A stretch of 64,000 nucleotides of DNA from Pseudanabaena sp. Chao 1811 (GTDB lineage Bacteria > Cyanobacteriota > Cyanobacteriia > Pseudanabaenales > Pseudanabaenaceae). The position numbers were made by a program, and so were the translations under genes. Position 1 is the stretch's first letter. The number at the start of each line of letters is the position of its first letter. Shown here one piece after another: positions 56,273 through 64,000 of this stretch. The notes under the pieces are model-generated. The model was not told the origin of the DNA and did not search any database. It saw nothing but the letters and a program-made list of their open reading frames with translations. The DNA lies in contig NZ_CP101416.1 in assembly GCF_027942295.1 (NCBI RefSeq), positions 1,550,001 to 1,614,000 of the forward strand. Reading direction: 5' to 3'.

Positions 56273-56503
56273 ATGAACTACCGAAACATTATTACAATTG
56301 AGGCAGATAAACGAGGTGGTAAGCCTTGTATTCGCCGAATGCGTATTACTGTATATGATGTTTTGGGTTGGCTGGCATCTGGAATGTCTCACGCGGAAAT
56401 CTTAGATGATTTCCCAGAATTGACAGAGCAAGATATCAGGGCTTGTTTGGAGTTTGCTGCGGATCGAGAACATAGATTGATGGCTGTTGTGGGTGCTGCG
56501 TGA
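56273..56503 (+). CDS. DUF433 antitoxin
   Basis: 76 residues, IITIEADKRGGKPCIRRMRITVYDVLGWLASGMSHAEILDDFPELTEQDI, the typical DUF433 helix-turn-helix antitoxin. The stop overlaps the toxin start (GTGA), so the two are coupled. Confidence 0.92.
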   Translation: MNYRNIITIEADKRGGKPCIRRMRITVYDVLGWLASGMSHAEILDDFPELTEQDIRACLEFAADREHRLMAVVGAA

Positions 56504-56832
56504 CATTACTATTCGATCAAAATTTGAGTCGTAAGCTCGTGGGGAGATTGGTTGACCTTTTCCCAAACTGTAGTCATGTTCAGTTTCATGATTTGGCAGA
56601 TAAAACTGATACGGAGATATGGGAGTTTGCAAAGAATAACGGTTTCTGCATTGTGACTCAAGATGCAGATTTTGCGGAGAGAAGTCGTTTGTATGGTTCT
56701 CCTCCCAAGGTGATTTGGTTGCGCTGTGGAAATGTTCCCACAAGCCAGATCGAGAAAATTTTACGTTCTGGAGTAGAAGTAATTCAGGAATTAGGCAATA
56801 GTTCAAATATAGATTGCCTTGAGCTTTATTAG
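56500..56832 (+). CDS. DUF5615 PIN-like toxin
   Basis: 110 residues with a PIN-like RNase fold: LLFDQNLSRKLVGRL gives the first Asp, DKTDTEIWEFAKNNGFCIVTQDADF the next acids, and VIWLRCGN the last strand. GTG start overlapping the DUF433 stop. Probable ribonuclease toxin of a type II pair. Confidence 0.9.
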   Translation: MTLLFDQNLSRKLVGRLVDLFPNCSHVQFHDLADKTDTEIWEFAKNNGFCIVTQDADFAERSRLYGSPPKVIWLRCGNVPTSQIEKILRSGVEVIQELGNSSNIDCLELY

Positions 56833-56908
56833 GTATCAGACTAATCATGCAACGCAATCGAAAATCTACAAATTTAGTCTTAAAAAAGCCAGTAAACAGA
56901 TTAAAACT

Positions 56909-58339
56909 ATGCAGATTCGTCATACTAAGCTAGAGATTCCTCCAGACGATCCATTCAAAAATGATGCATTGGGACGTAAAGATCTAGAACCACCACTCAC
57001 TCAGTTTATCACGCAATCTTCAGGTTCATTTGTCCTTGCATTGGATGCTTCTTGGGGGTCAGGTAAAACTACATTTCTGGAAATGTGGCAAGTAAAACTT
57101 CAACAAGAGGGTCATGCTTGCCTGTATCTCAATGCTTGGCAAAATGATTTTGCTCAAGAACCTTTAATTGCAATTATCGGAGAATTAACGAAAGCAATTG
57201 AAGATTTTGCTGATCAATCTGGAGAGACAGGAATTGATCTTAAAAAGCAGATGGATAAGACTCGACAATTTGCTCAGTCATTACTTAAGCGACTGTTACC
57301 TGTAGGAATAAAGATCGCCACACATGGACTTTTGGATATTAAGGAAGCTGCTATAGAAAAAGCAATTGCTGATGCCACATCATCTGGTGGGGAAGATCTC
57401 ATAAAGAACTATGAAAAAGGAAAATCTGAAATTAAAGAGTTTAGAAAAGCTCTTGGCGATCTTGCTAATCAAGTGGCATCTCTAAACCCATCAGCCAAAG
57501 TTGTAATCATAATTGACGAATTAGATCGTTGTCGTCCGACATATGCGATCGAACTCTTGGAACGAGTAAAACATCTATTTGATGCGTCTGGTGTAGTTTT
57601 CATTCTTGGTATTGACCGCAGTCAACTTAACCACTCAATACGGTCACTTTATGGCTCAGAATTTGATGCAACTGGATATCTAAAACGCTTTATCGATTTA
57701 GACTATCGATTACCAGAACCTCAAGCAGGAGATTACTGTGATTACCTTTTTAAATATTTTGGTATTAATGAATTGATGAAAATGAAATTCAATAGGAATT
57801 CTGGATATGAACTAGACCAACTAAAATGTAGTTTAGGCGCCTTAATGTCAGCAGCTAAAATGAGCTTAAGAGTGCAGGAACAAACGATATCAAGACTAAG
57901 AATAGTGATCCAAACAATCCCTAAACATGAACGAGTCTATGGAAATGTACTAAGTCTGCTTTTGTTCTTAAGAGAGTGGAATACAAATATTTATGCAGAT
58001 ACCATAGAAGGAAAAATAGATCTTGATCAGATTATCCCTCAAATTGAAGCACTACCTAGAATCAAGGAAGTATCTAGAAATTTTATTAACATAGGTATGA
58101 TTGAGGCATACTTTCTTCTTATTTTAGGTGAATTAGATATGCCTCACCTTGTTCAGCCTCGTTTAGAAGCGTATAGAAGACTTGATAAATCTGTGACGAC
58201 AACTGAAGTTGAGAAAGCACAACAAGTTCTTAATACCTATGGCAGCTGGTCTAACGATAACTTTGTACACCACGTAGGATTTAGAGAGACTGTAAAGAGA
58301 ATAGCTATTACAAACAATTTTGTGTCATATAAATACTAA
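56909..58339 (+). CDS. KAP-family P-loop NTPase
   Basis: A 476-residue KAP NTPase. ATG at 56909 (MQIRHTKLEIPPDDPF) is chosen; an earlier start at 56819 overlaps the toxin gene and adds an unconserved stretch. Walker A ALDASWGSGKTTFLEMW, the YLNAWQNDFAQEPL motif, and Walker B VVIIIDELDRCRPTYAIELLERVKHLF. The insert between Walker A and B is amphipathic (LKRLLPVGIKIATHG) rather than a clear pair of membrane spans. Some KAP proteins act in anti-phage defence. Place beside a toxin pair suits an accessory role, which is inference. Confidence 0.87.
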   Translation: MQIRHTKLEIPPDDPFKNDALGRKDLEPPLTQFITQSSGSFVLALDASWGSGKTTFLEMWQVKLQQEGHACLYLNAWQNDFAQEPLIAIIGELTKAIEDFADQSGETGIDLKKQMDKTRQFAQSLLKRLLPVGIKIATHGLLDIKEAAIEKAIADATSSGGEDLIKNYEKGKSEIKEFRKALGDLANQVASLNPSAKVVIIIDELDRCRPTYAIELLERVKHLFDASGVVFILGIDRSQLNHSIRSLYGSEFDATGYLKRFIDLDYRLPEPQAGDYCDYLFKYFGINELMKMKFNRNSGYELDQLKCSLGALMSAAKMSLRVQEQTISRLRIVIQTIPKHERVYGNVLSLLLFLREWNTNIYADTIEGKIDLDQIIPQIEALPRIKEVSRNFINIGMIEAYFLLILGELDMPHLVQPRLEAYRRLDKSVTTTEVEKAQQVLNTYGSWSNDNFVHHVGFRETVKRIAITNNFVSYKY

Positions 58340-58370
58340 ATTTATACACAGTAATATGTACAGATTCTTG

Positions 58371-58408
58371 GCGATCACTATTAATTTTTAGCCTTGAGAA
58401 AAGCGATC
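58371..58408. repeat. HIP1-capped short repeat, copy 1
   Basis: GCGATCACTATTAATTTTTA followed by GCCTTGAGAAAAGCGATC. Related copies are at 58786 and 59468. Confidence 0.7.
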
Positions 58409-58654
58409 TTACACAGCACTAGTCATAACCCTAACTGATGGTCTATCCGCACGAGTCGGCAAACGGAAATAACTCATCGGCAAAGTGACAACTGAAACCG
58501 TATTACCTAGCATATCGAAAAACTCAACACTATAACCAGTTTCCAACCCAATTACATCATGTCGTTCTACCACCGTTCCAATATCCCCAGCATAAACACC
58601 TTCTTCAGGCAAAGTAGTTAATAGAATTACATCAGAATAAAGTGGGAAATTCAT
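58409..58654 (-). CDS. DUF4926 protein
   Basis: 81 residues, LYSDVILLTTLPEEGVYAGDIGTVVERH ... GYSVEFFDMLGNTVSVVTL, the small beta-barrel DUF4926 family often seen in toxin-antitoxin neighbourhoods. Function unknown. It stands alone on the minus strand. Confidence 0.8.
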   Translation of the reverse strand: MNFPLYSDVILLTTLPEEGVYAGDIGTVVERHDVIGLETGYSVEFFDMLGNTVSVVTLPMSYFRLPTRADRPSVRVMTSAV

Positions 58655-58785
58655 TCTTGGTTATGCTCACTATTGAGTAGGTATTCAGTTAGCTTTGATG
58701 GCTCAATAACTGCGCGATCGCTATTTGGGATTTTCATATATTTCAGCGTCTATCGCTTTATTTGAGCTTATCATAATCAATGTGT

Positions 58786-58825
58786 GCGATCGCGTTGATT
58801 TTTAGCTTTGAGAATATGCGATCGC
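58786..58825. repeat. HIP1-capped short repeat, copy 2
   Basis: GCGATCGCGTTGATTTTTAG followed by CTTTGAGAATATGCGATCGC. Confidence 0.7.
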
Positions 58826-58887
58826 CTCAAAAAATGCTTTAACATGCATATATAGCTTTTTAGATAGCCAACCCAGCAAACTAGACT

Positions 58888-59328
58888 ATGGAAAAAGTAG
58901 CAAACTATGAACAAGACTTCTTAACATGGACACAGCAACAGGCTGAGTACCTGCAAAAAGGTCGTTGGGCAGAATTGGATGTTAAAAATTTGATCGAGGA
59001 ATTGGAAGCATTGGGACGTAGCGAACAAAAAGAACTCAGTAGCTATTTTCAGGTGCTTGTAATGCACTTGCTTAAATGCCAGTACCAACCTGAGAAAAGA
59101 ACACCAAGTTGGAATAACACACTTTCTAATTGTCGAGATAAAATTCAAGACTGTTTGGAAGATACGCCTAGTTTACAAAGATTCCTTCAAGATTCAGAAT
59201 GGATAGAGAAATACTATCGACGGGCGCGAAGAGATGCGGCAAAGGAAACACAAAAATCTCTACAAACATTTCCGACTGAATGTCCATATACGATCGCCCA
59301 AATCCTCGATCAAGAATTTCTCGCATAA
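58888..59328 (+). CDS. DUF29-family protein
   Basis: 146 residues of the DUF29 family, abundant in cyanobacteria: YEQDFLTWTQQQAEYLQKG, WAELDVKNLIEELEALGRSE, LLKCQYQPEKRTPSW. All-helical, no catalytic motif known. ATG at 58888. Confidence 0.9.
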   Translation: MEKVANYEQDFLTWTQQQAEYLQKGRWAELDVKNLIEELEALGRSEQKELSSYFQVLVMHLLKCQYQPEKRTPSWNNTLSNCRDKIQDCLEDTPSLQRFLQDSEWIEKYYRRARRDAAKETQKSLQTFPTECPYTIAQILDQEFLA

Positions 59329-59335
59329 AATGCTA

Positions 59336-59481
59336 ATGAATGTCGCTCTCTTTGGAACTAGCGCCGATCCGCCTAGTATTGGACATCAACAGATATTGCA
59401 ATGGCTCGAAATCGCACAATTGTTTGGTTATCAGACAACCCATTCAAAACTCATCAAGCAAGTCTAAGCGATCACTATTGA
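59336..59481 (+). pseudogene. nadD remnant, N-terminal fragment
   Basis: The frame from ATG 59336 reads MNVALFGTSADPPSIGHQQI and LQWL, the nucleotide-binding start of nicotinate-nucleotide adenylyltransferase. The match then resumes in the next frame as IVWLSDNPFKTHQASLSDHY before a stop at 59481. About seven residues are lost and the frame shifts near 59400. The remaining three quarters of the enzyme is missing. A functional nadD must be elsewhere. Confidence 0.75.
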
Positions 59482-59507
59482 TTTTTAGCTTTGAGAAAGG
59501 CGATCGC
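59468..59507. repeat. HIP1-capped short repeat, copy 3
   Basis: GCGATCACTATTGATTTTTA followed by GCTTTGAGAAAGGCGATCGC. It overlaps the end of the nadD remnant. Confidence 0.7.
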
Positions 59508-59652
59508 TACTGCATAAATCACTATAATTAACTTTCAGGCAAAAAATCCTCATCTAGTGTTTGCTCAGAAGTGAAGGGAGACTCAATTGAGAAAGTGGCG
59601 ATCGCTAATCCTGTTTCGACGCTAGCTAATTGTATATAACATTCAGAAATTG

Positions 59653-60129
59653 ATGAAAAAAGGTGCGGTCATAGATAAAACGGGACTCTACCGTTATTCG
59701 CTATGGCGAGAATGGGATATAGAGAAGCCGAAACTAGTTTTTATTATGCTTAATCCAAGCAAAGCAGATGCAGATATTGATGACCCTACACTGAGGCGAT
59801 GTATCAATTTTGCAAATTCTTGGGGTTTTGGTTCGCTGACGGTGGTTAATCTATTTGCTTATCGATCAGCGAAACCATCAGATCTTAGACAAGTGAATGA
59901 TCCTGTGGGATTACAGAACGATCGCTATTTAAAAAAGGCGATTAAGTCAGCCGATCGGGTTGTTGTTGCTTGGGGAAATAATGGGAAGTTAATGCAACGC
60001 GATCGCCTTGTTCTGGATTTGCTATCTAAACACAATATTCAACCTCACTGTTTAGGAACTACAAAAGCAGGGTATCCGCGTCATCCACTATACGTTATGG
60101 GTAAGAAGCAACCTTATTTTTACAGATAG
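59653..60129 (+). CDS. DUF1643-family protein
   Basis: 158 residues. YRYSLWREWDIEKPKLVFIMLNPSKADADIDDPTLRRC is the DUF1643 signature, followed by LTVVNLFAYRSAKPSDL and VVVAWGNNGK. ATG at 59653. A cytosolic protein of unknown function, often in mobile or phage-like contexts. Confidence 0.88.
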   Translation: MKKGAVIDKTGLYRYSLWREWDIEKPKLVFIMLNPSKADADIDDPTLRRCINFANSWGFGSLTVVNLFAYRSAKPSDLRQVNDPVGLQNDRYLKKAIKSADRVVVAWGNNGKLMQRDRLVLDLLSKHNIQPHCLGTTKAGYPRHPLYVMGKKQPYFYR

Positions 60130-60197
60130 TTTATACTGAATAAGAATCTTAAAAATGTAGATTCTTAGATAAACTTCTTTACAAAGAGCCTCTAAAA

Positions 60198-60917
60198 ATG
60201 TTGAAATTAAACAAGGTATTGAGCTTTTCATCACAAACTAGTCATCCATATTTGACGTGGATTGAGCAGACTCAAGAAAAAATATTTTTAGCTATTACAG
60301 TAGGACTACTAAAAAGACTAGTTCAAGATACTGAAGAAATAGTTGCGGAGAAATTACAACAAAGCAATCGTGTTTGGAATAGAATAAAGGAATTAAATGG
60401 TTTCAAGAACAATGAAAATGAACTTACCCAATCACTAGTAGATTCTACTCGCAAGTTACTTTTAGTTAGGCAATTAATTTTACATTTCTCGGAAATTTCA
60501 ATTTGTTTTGTTGACTCAGATCTTATCAAAGAAGTATTAAATATAGTTCCAGACAATACTGTTTTAGTATTTTTAGAAGAACTTTTGGATGACTTCATGA
60601 AAAATGAGCAAACAGAAAATCAAACACTTGAAGAGGTTGTCTCTAATAATTTAAATGTAACTAAAGACACAGATTTTTCTCCAGATAAAGTAGATGAAGA
60701 AATTCAATCTATTCAAGTTAAGAAGCAAAACGATAATTCAATAAACTTTACTCATAATCAGTACAATTCAAGTGAAGGCAAGAAAACTATTGATTCTGAA
60801 CTTAAGGAATATCTCTATTCTACTTTACATGATTTACATGTCCAATCAAAACACTCTTCTATCAATTTTATTCAAGATTATATTAATCAATTGGAAAATC
60901 ATGATGAAATTAAACTT
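60198..60917 (+). pseudogene. Unrecognised gene interrupted by IS30 copy 3
   Basis: About 240 native residues (MLKLNKVLSFSSQTSHPYLT ... LENHDEIKL), helical, Lys/Asn/Glu-rich with no hydrophobic segment. The frame runs into the IS and ends after 14 IS-encoded residues (RQFKDEMQHLEIFA). I do not recognise a family. After the IS the frame GDVTGTYDHDAKDVYAHSLC continues for about 55 codons and may be the lost C-terminus. AT-rich compared with neighbours. Confidence 0.6.
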
Positions 60918-62004
60918 CGCCAATTCAAGGATGAAATGCAACACCTAGAGATCTTTGCATAAAGGGACTCATAAGGATAATCTGATGATAATCACAACAA
61001 TCAGGATATCCTCATGAGCTTTACTCATCTTAGCATCACAGAAAGAAGTGAACTGTATAAACTGCGAGTAATCGAGCAACTATCGATGACAGAGATTGGT
61101 CGTCGGATGAAGCGAAACAAAAGTACGATATCCAGAGAGCTATCGCGGAACACAGATGAGCGCGAGATCGGATATCTGCCAGATACGGCAGTTGCCCTGA
61201 TGCAGGCAAGACGGAAACAAGCAAAGGTAAGATTCCAGAGCATCAGCGACAAGACGATTGCCGAAGTCAAGCAACGGTTAGAGCAACACCACAGTCCAGA
61301 GCAACTGGCAGGGAGGATGGAACGGGAGGGGCTAGGTAAAATCAGCTATGAGACGATTTATCTGATGATCTATGCAAACCATCAAGAGATGGGAATATAT
61401 CAACAATATCTAAGGCAAAAGCAGAAGCAACGACGGCGCAAAAGTCGCAACCAGAAACGAGGCGGTATCCCTAATCGAGTGGGAATTGAGAAACGTCCGA
61501 AGATTGCGGATTTAAAGACAGAGATCGGGCATTGGGAAAGTGATACCGTAATTGGTTGCAACCACACAGGTATCGTAGTTACCCATGTTGATAAAGCATC
61601 AAAGTACTTACTTGCTGGACTAGCTAAGAATAAGACAATGGAAGAGATAAATAGAGTGACGCTCAAGCTATTTGAGCCTGTGAAGTCAACGTTCCAAAAG
61701 ACAATGACCTTTGATAATGGCAGAGAATTCTGTGGACATGAGAAGCTATCTGAAAGGCTGCAAATAGACACTTTCTTTGCAAATCCCTATCATTCATGGG
61801 AGCGCGGATTGAATGAACACACGAATGGATTAATTAGAGAGTTCTATCCCAAAAGTACAAACTTCAAAATCGTGAAAGAAGATAACTTTCAGAAAATGGT
61901 GAGTTTGATCAACCACAGACCGAGAAAATCTCTTGACTATCGCACTCCTTACGAAGTATTCTTTGCTTCATCAGATACCGTTGCATTTCATCCTTGAATT
62001 GGCG
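60918..62004 (+). mobile_element. IS30-family insertion sequence, copy 3
   Basis: 1087 bp, same ends as copy 2 and opposite orientation. No matching target duplication is seen (CTT on the left, ATG on the right), which suggests recombination between copies or an adjacent deletion. Confidence 0.92.
61014..61997 (+). CDS. IS30-family transposase
   Basis: 327 residues, identical to the protein at 50502. Helix-turn-helix near 22-45 and DDE segments HWESDTVIG, TFDNGREF and WERGLNEHTNG are intact. Confidence 0.95.
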   Translation: MSFTHLSITERSELYKLRVIEQLSMTEIGRRMKRNKSTISRELSRNTDEREIGYLPDTAVALMQARRKQAKVRFQSISDKTIAEVKQRLEQHHSPEQLAGRMEREGLGKISYETIYLMIYANHQEMGIYQQYLRQKQKQRRRKSRNQKRGGIPNRVGIEKRPKIADLKTEIGHWESDTVIGCNHTGIVVTHVDKASKYLLAGLAKNKTMEEINRVTLKLFEPVKSTFQKTMTFDNGREFCGHEKLSERLQIDTFFANPYHSWERGLNEHTNGLIREFYPKSTNFKIVKEDNFQKMVSLINHRPRKSLDYRTPYEVFFASSDTVAFHP

Positions 62005-62424
62005 ATGTAACAGGTACTTATGATCACGATGCAAAGGATGTTTACGCACATTCCTTATGTTATCAATCTTCTGCAAGAAGATCACATCGTTCTGATGTTT
62101 ATTACAAAAGACGTAAGGACAATTATAAAACATACCAAATGACTACCTTCATATGGCTTTTTTTCCAGTGTCAGTGTTAATATCTTGGCTTTGCTTTATT
62201 GCTAACAATACTGGCACTGGATGGATATTTGCTGCTCTTGCTTGTTTCTTATTAATTCAATTTATATATTATGGAGGATTTGACTAGTTGCTTACTCACT
62301 TTACGCAGAGAGAATATCTGTGTACTGTTTAATGTGAAATGGGTACTGAAGCGCCCATTTCATACTAACAAAAAAGACGCAAAGATAACTTTGATGAAAC
62401 ATTAGCCGACTTTCAGGAATATTT
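62005..62424 (+). other. Region after IS30 copy 3, with possible gene tail and a small membrane ORF
   Basis: 62005-62180 is open in one frame (VTGTYDHDAKDVYAHSLCYQ ...) and may be the end of the interrupted gene. 62153-62287 encodes a 44-residue hydrophobic peptide (MAFFPVSVLISWLCFIANN ... YYGGFD) without a clear ribosome site. Nothing else is seen. Confidence 0.3.
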
Positions 62425-62655
62425 ATGACAGTACAAGACCTAGCGATCGCCAAAATCCAAAATCTTCCCAACGAACTCGCTCAGGAAGTAAGTGACTTTA
62501 TTGACTTTCTCATGCTCAAGCAAGACAACCAACGCTGGCAGCAATGGACACAATTTAGCGAATCCCTGACCATCAGCGAATCTGACTTTAGCGACTACCT
62601 CAAAAATCTAGAAGACTATGAAGAAAAACTAGTACGTGGAGAGATCCAATGGTAA
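62425..62655 (+). CDS. Antitoxin, DUF2281-like
   Basis: 76 residues. TVQDLAIAKIQNLPNELAQEVSDFIDFLMLKQ is the DUF2281-type start; the C-terminal tail DYLKNLEDYEEKLVRGEIQW should wrap the toxin. The stop overlaps the MazF start (ATGGTAA). Confidence 0.85.
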   Translation: MTVQDLAIAKIQNLPNELAQEVSDFIDFLMLKQDNQRWQQWTQFSESLTISESDFSDYLKNLEDYEEKLVRGEIQW

Positions 62656-62996
62656 CAGTCGCCAGAGGCGATATCGTCCTATGTGACCTCAATCCCGTAA
62701 TAGGCACAGAACAATCAGGCATCCGACCTGTCGTTATTGTCCAAAGCGATCGCGCCAACAGAGTTAGCCCCCATACAATCATCGCCCCATTCACAACCAA
62801 AATTCGCCGCGCACTTTTGCCCTCTCACGTCTTTGTCCCCAAAGGCATCGGTGGTCTTTCTCAAGACTCAGTAATCCTCTGCGAACAGATTCGAGTAATT
62901 GATAAAACTAGAATTCTCAAAGCAATCGGGCAACTAGAAGAACCATATATCCAACAACTAGCCCAAGCCTTAAAAACTATTCTTGATTTGCAATAA
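62649..62996 (+). CDS. MazF/PemK-family mRNA interferase toxin
   Basis: 115 residues: VARGDIVLCDLNPVIGTEQSGIRPVVIVQSDRAN, SPHTIIAPFTTKI, and LSQDSVILCEQIRVIDKTRI, the fold and RNA-cleaving residues (Arg in GIRP, Thr in APFTT) of MazF. It cuts single-stranded mRNA when freed from its antitoxin. Confidence 0.93.
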   Translation: MVTVARGDIVLCDLNPVIGTEQSGIRPVVIVQSDRANRVSPHTIIAPFTTKIRRALLPSHVFVPKGIGGLSQDSVILCEQIRVIDKTRILKAIGQLEEPYIQQLAQALKTILDLQ

Positions 62997-63002
62997 CCGC
63001 AA

Positions 63003-63335
63003 ATGGATAAACTAGAAAACTACCGTCTATACATTCAAAATCTTCTGGAAAAGCATAGTCATTTTAAAGATCAAGACGATGTACAGAGTGAGTTGATTTT
63101 TGACACCGTGCGTGATCGCTATCAACTAATGCGTATTGGCTGGAAAGGCTTGAAGCGTGTCTATCATACTGTTCTGCATTTTGACATCAAAGACGGAAAG
63201 ATCTGGCTACAGCAAAATACAACTGATATTGACGTAGGACAAGAATTATTAGAATTTGGTATTCCCAAAGAAGACATAGTGCTAGGTTTACATCCTCCCT
63301 ACAAAAGACCCTATACAGGCTATGGAGTGGCTTAA
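63003..63335 (+). CDS. XisI-family protein without XisH partner
   Basis: 110 residues, MDKLENYRLYIQNLLEKHS ... FDIKDGKIWLQQNTTD and the family end GLHPPYKRPYTGYGVA. Clearly related to the XisI at 47602. The gene before it is a MazF toxin, not xisH. It starts 6 bp after the toxin stop. Confidence 0.92.
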   Translation: MDKLENYRLYIQNLLEKHSHFKDQDDVQSELIFDTVRDRYQLMRIGWKGLKRVYHTVLHFDIKDGKIWLQQNTTDIDVGQELLEFGIPKEDIVLGLHPPYKRPYTGYGVA

Positions 63336-63339
63336 ACAT

Positions 63340-63558
63340 ATGTCTAACTATCGCGCCTTGCATCAGGAAGTAGAACAAGATCTGAGCGATCGCATTACAA
63401 ACGACTGGCTCGAAGAAGCCGAATCACGCGATCATGATCTAACCAGTGGCGAAGTAATTGGCTATCCTGCCAGCCAAGTATTTGCAGACCTTCACGACTA
63501 TCTCAAAAACCTAGAAGACTACGAAGAAAAACTAGTGCGCGGTGAAATCCAATGGTAA
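63340..63558 (+). CDS. Hybrid antitoxin: RelB-like start, MazE-like tail
   Basis: 72 residues from ATG 63340. The N-terminal part (NDWLEEAESRDHDLTSGEVIGYPASQVFADL) resembles addiction-module RelB-like proteins. The last 20 residues, DYLKNLEDYEEKLVRGEIQW, are the same as the tail of the antitoxin at 62425. No intact toxin follows. Confidence 0.75.
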   Translation: MSNYRALHQEVEQDLSDRITNDWLEEAESRDHDLTSGEVIGYPASQVFADLHDYLKNLEDYEEKLVRGEIQW

Positions 63559-63584
63559 AAATCATCAGAAGCGATACCGTCTAA
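63552..63584 (+). pseudogene. mazF remnant, 10 codons
   Basis: ATG 63552 overlapping the antitoxin stop as in the intact pair, then MVKIIRSDTV and a stop, against MVTVARGDIV in the full MazF at 62649. Only the start of the toxin gene is left. Confidence 0.6.
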
Positions 63585-63624
63585 TCGATCAATCTAGAGT
63601 TTGCAAATTAGAGAGTTAACCCAC

Positions 63625-63918
63625 ATGAAAACAACAACCATCTCCCGCCATGTCACCCGTAACCCTGAAATCCTCTCAGGCGAACCAATCATCAATGGAA
63701 CCAGAACACCCGTTAGAGCGATCGTCGAAAACTGGCGCTTAGGAGTTAGACCAGAAGAAATTCCATTACACTTACCACATCTCAATCTCGCGCAAATCTT
63801 TGATGCCCTTAGCTTTTACCTAGACAACCAAGCCGAAATCAACGAATACATCGAACGCAACCACGTCCCCGATGAGCTAGTACATCCACTTATCAAAGCT
63901 AGACTAAATCAAAAATGA
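63625..63918 (+). CDS. DUF433-family antitoxin-like protein
   Basis: 97 residues from ATG 63625: ISRHVTRNPEILSGEPIINGTRTPVRAIVENWRLGVRPEEIPLHLPHLNLAQIFDAL, the DUF433 signature, with an extra C-terminal helix region. The stop overlaps the next start (ATGA). Confidence 0.88.
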   Translation: MKTTTISRHVTRNPEILSGEPIINGTRTPVRAIVENWRLGVRPEEIPLHLPHLNLAQIFDALSFYLDNQAEINEYIERNHVPDELVHPLIKARLNQK

Positions 63919-64000
63919 CAAATGCAGCCAAACTTCAAAACCTTCCAGCCTATACAGTAGCCGATGCCGCCCGTTACTTGCGAATTCCATCGGGTACATT
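63915..64000 (+). CDS. Start of next gene, cut by window end
   Basis: 28 codons visible: MTNAAKLQNLPAYTVADAAR then YLRIPSGT. YTVADAARYLRIP is a MerR/Xre-like helix-turn-helix start found in some longer DUF433 proteins. It is coupled by ATGA to the DUF433 gene before it, though a PIN-like toxin would usually be expected there. Confidence 0.55.
   Translation, partial: MTNAAKLQNLPAYTVADAARYLRIPSGT

Noticed and set aside
59500-59650. Short open frame on the minus strand (VETGLAIATFSIESPFTSEQ)
   Set aside because: About 40 codons with no start or family match; perhaps a gene relic but not supportable.
61025-61771. Open frames on the strand opposite the IS30 transposase
   Set aside because: They occur in each IS copy as shadows of the transposase frame and show no protein features.

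Overview
The window is chromosomal DNA from a cyanobacterium. It carries plastocyanin (petE), cytochrome c-550 (psbV), an aldehyde-deformylating oxygenase, XisH/XisI proteins and an ssl1498-type light-harvesting-like protein. The palindrome GCGATCGC (HIP1) is very frequent. A Pseudanabaena-like filamentous lineage is my inference; the sequence alone does not name the species.

Layout. 1-2.8 kb is a pile of IS remains (IS256-type, a truncated ISAzo13-type, a frameshifted and truncated IS1634-type). 3.0-21.6 kb is one long minus-strand operon of six exported proteins: a 934-residue secreted protein, a small single-domain DUF11 protein, a DUF11/SdrD-B protein, a 1672-residue predicted outer-membrane beta-barrel with two OmpA-like segments, a parallel beta-helix/OmpA protein, and a 2060-residue protein with about nine DUF11 repeats. 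It looks like a self-contained cell-surface assembly and is the best candidate here for an undescribed system. 22-31 kb holds the aldehyde-deformylating oxygenase, a large hybrid histidine kinase with CBS, GAF and PAS domains, and a SWIM/DUF5691 pair. 31.4-35.0 kb is a trypsin-STAND-TPR protein with a neighbouring Trypco1-type protein, a predicted conflict/defence pair. 35-42 kb is mostly housekeeping: Uma2-type nuclease, lptC, petE, psbV, hisA, a peptide-type ABC permease and a frameshifted PA14-like gene. 42-53 kb contains an EF-G-like GTPase and a [NiFe]-hydrogenase maturation cluster (protease, hypA, hypB, xisH, xisI, hypF, IS30 copy, hypC, hypD). hypE is not in the window. 53-56 kb has an alpha/beta hydrolase, an ssl1498-type protein and nicotinate phosphoribosyltransferase. 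56.2-64 kb is an accessory island with toxin-antitoxin modules, a KAP P-loop NTPase, small DUF genes, a nadD remnant, an IS30 copy inside a gene, MazEF, an orphan XisI, a hybrid antitoxin and DUF433 genes.

The region is rich in short palindromic and MITE-like repeats. There are perfect hairpins with 3-nt loops, an element with TTAACGT termini, one with TTACGTGGAA termini, and a 40-bp repeat capped by HIP1-like sites. One repeat lies in frame inside hypF. Three IS30 elements are present: two full copies with identical transposases and one internally deleted copy that keeps both ends. I saw no tRNA, rRNA or CRISPR array.
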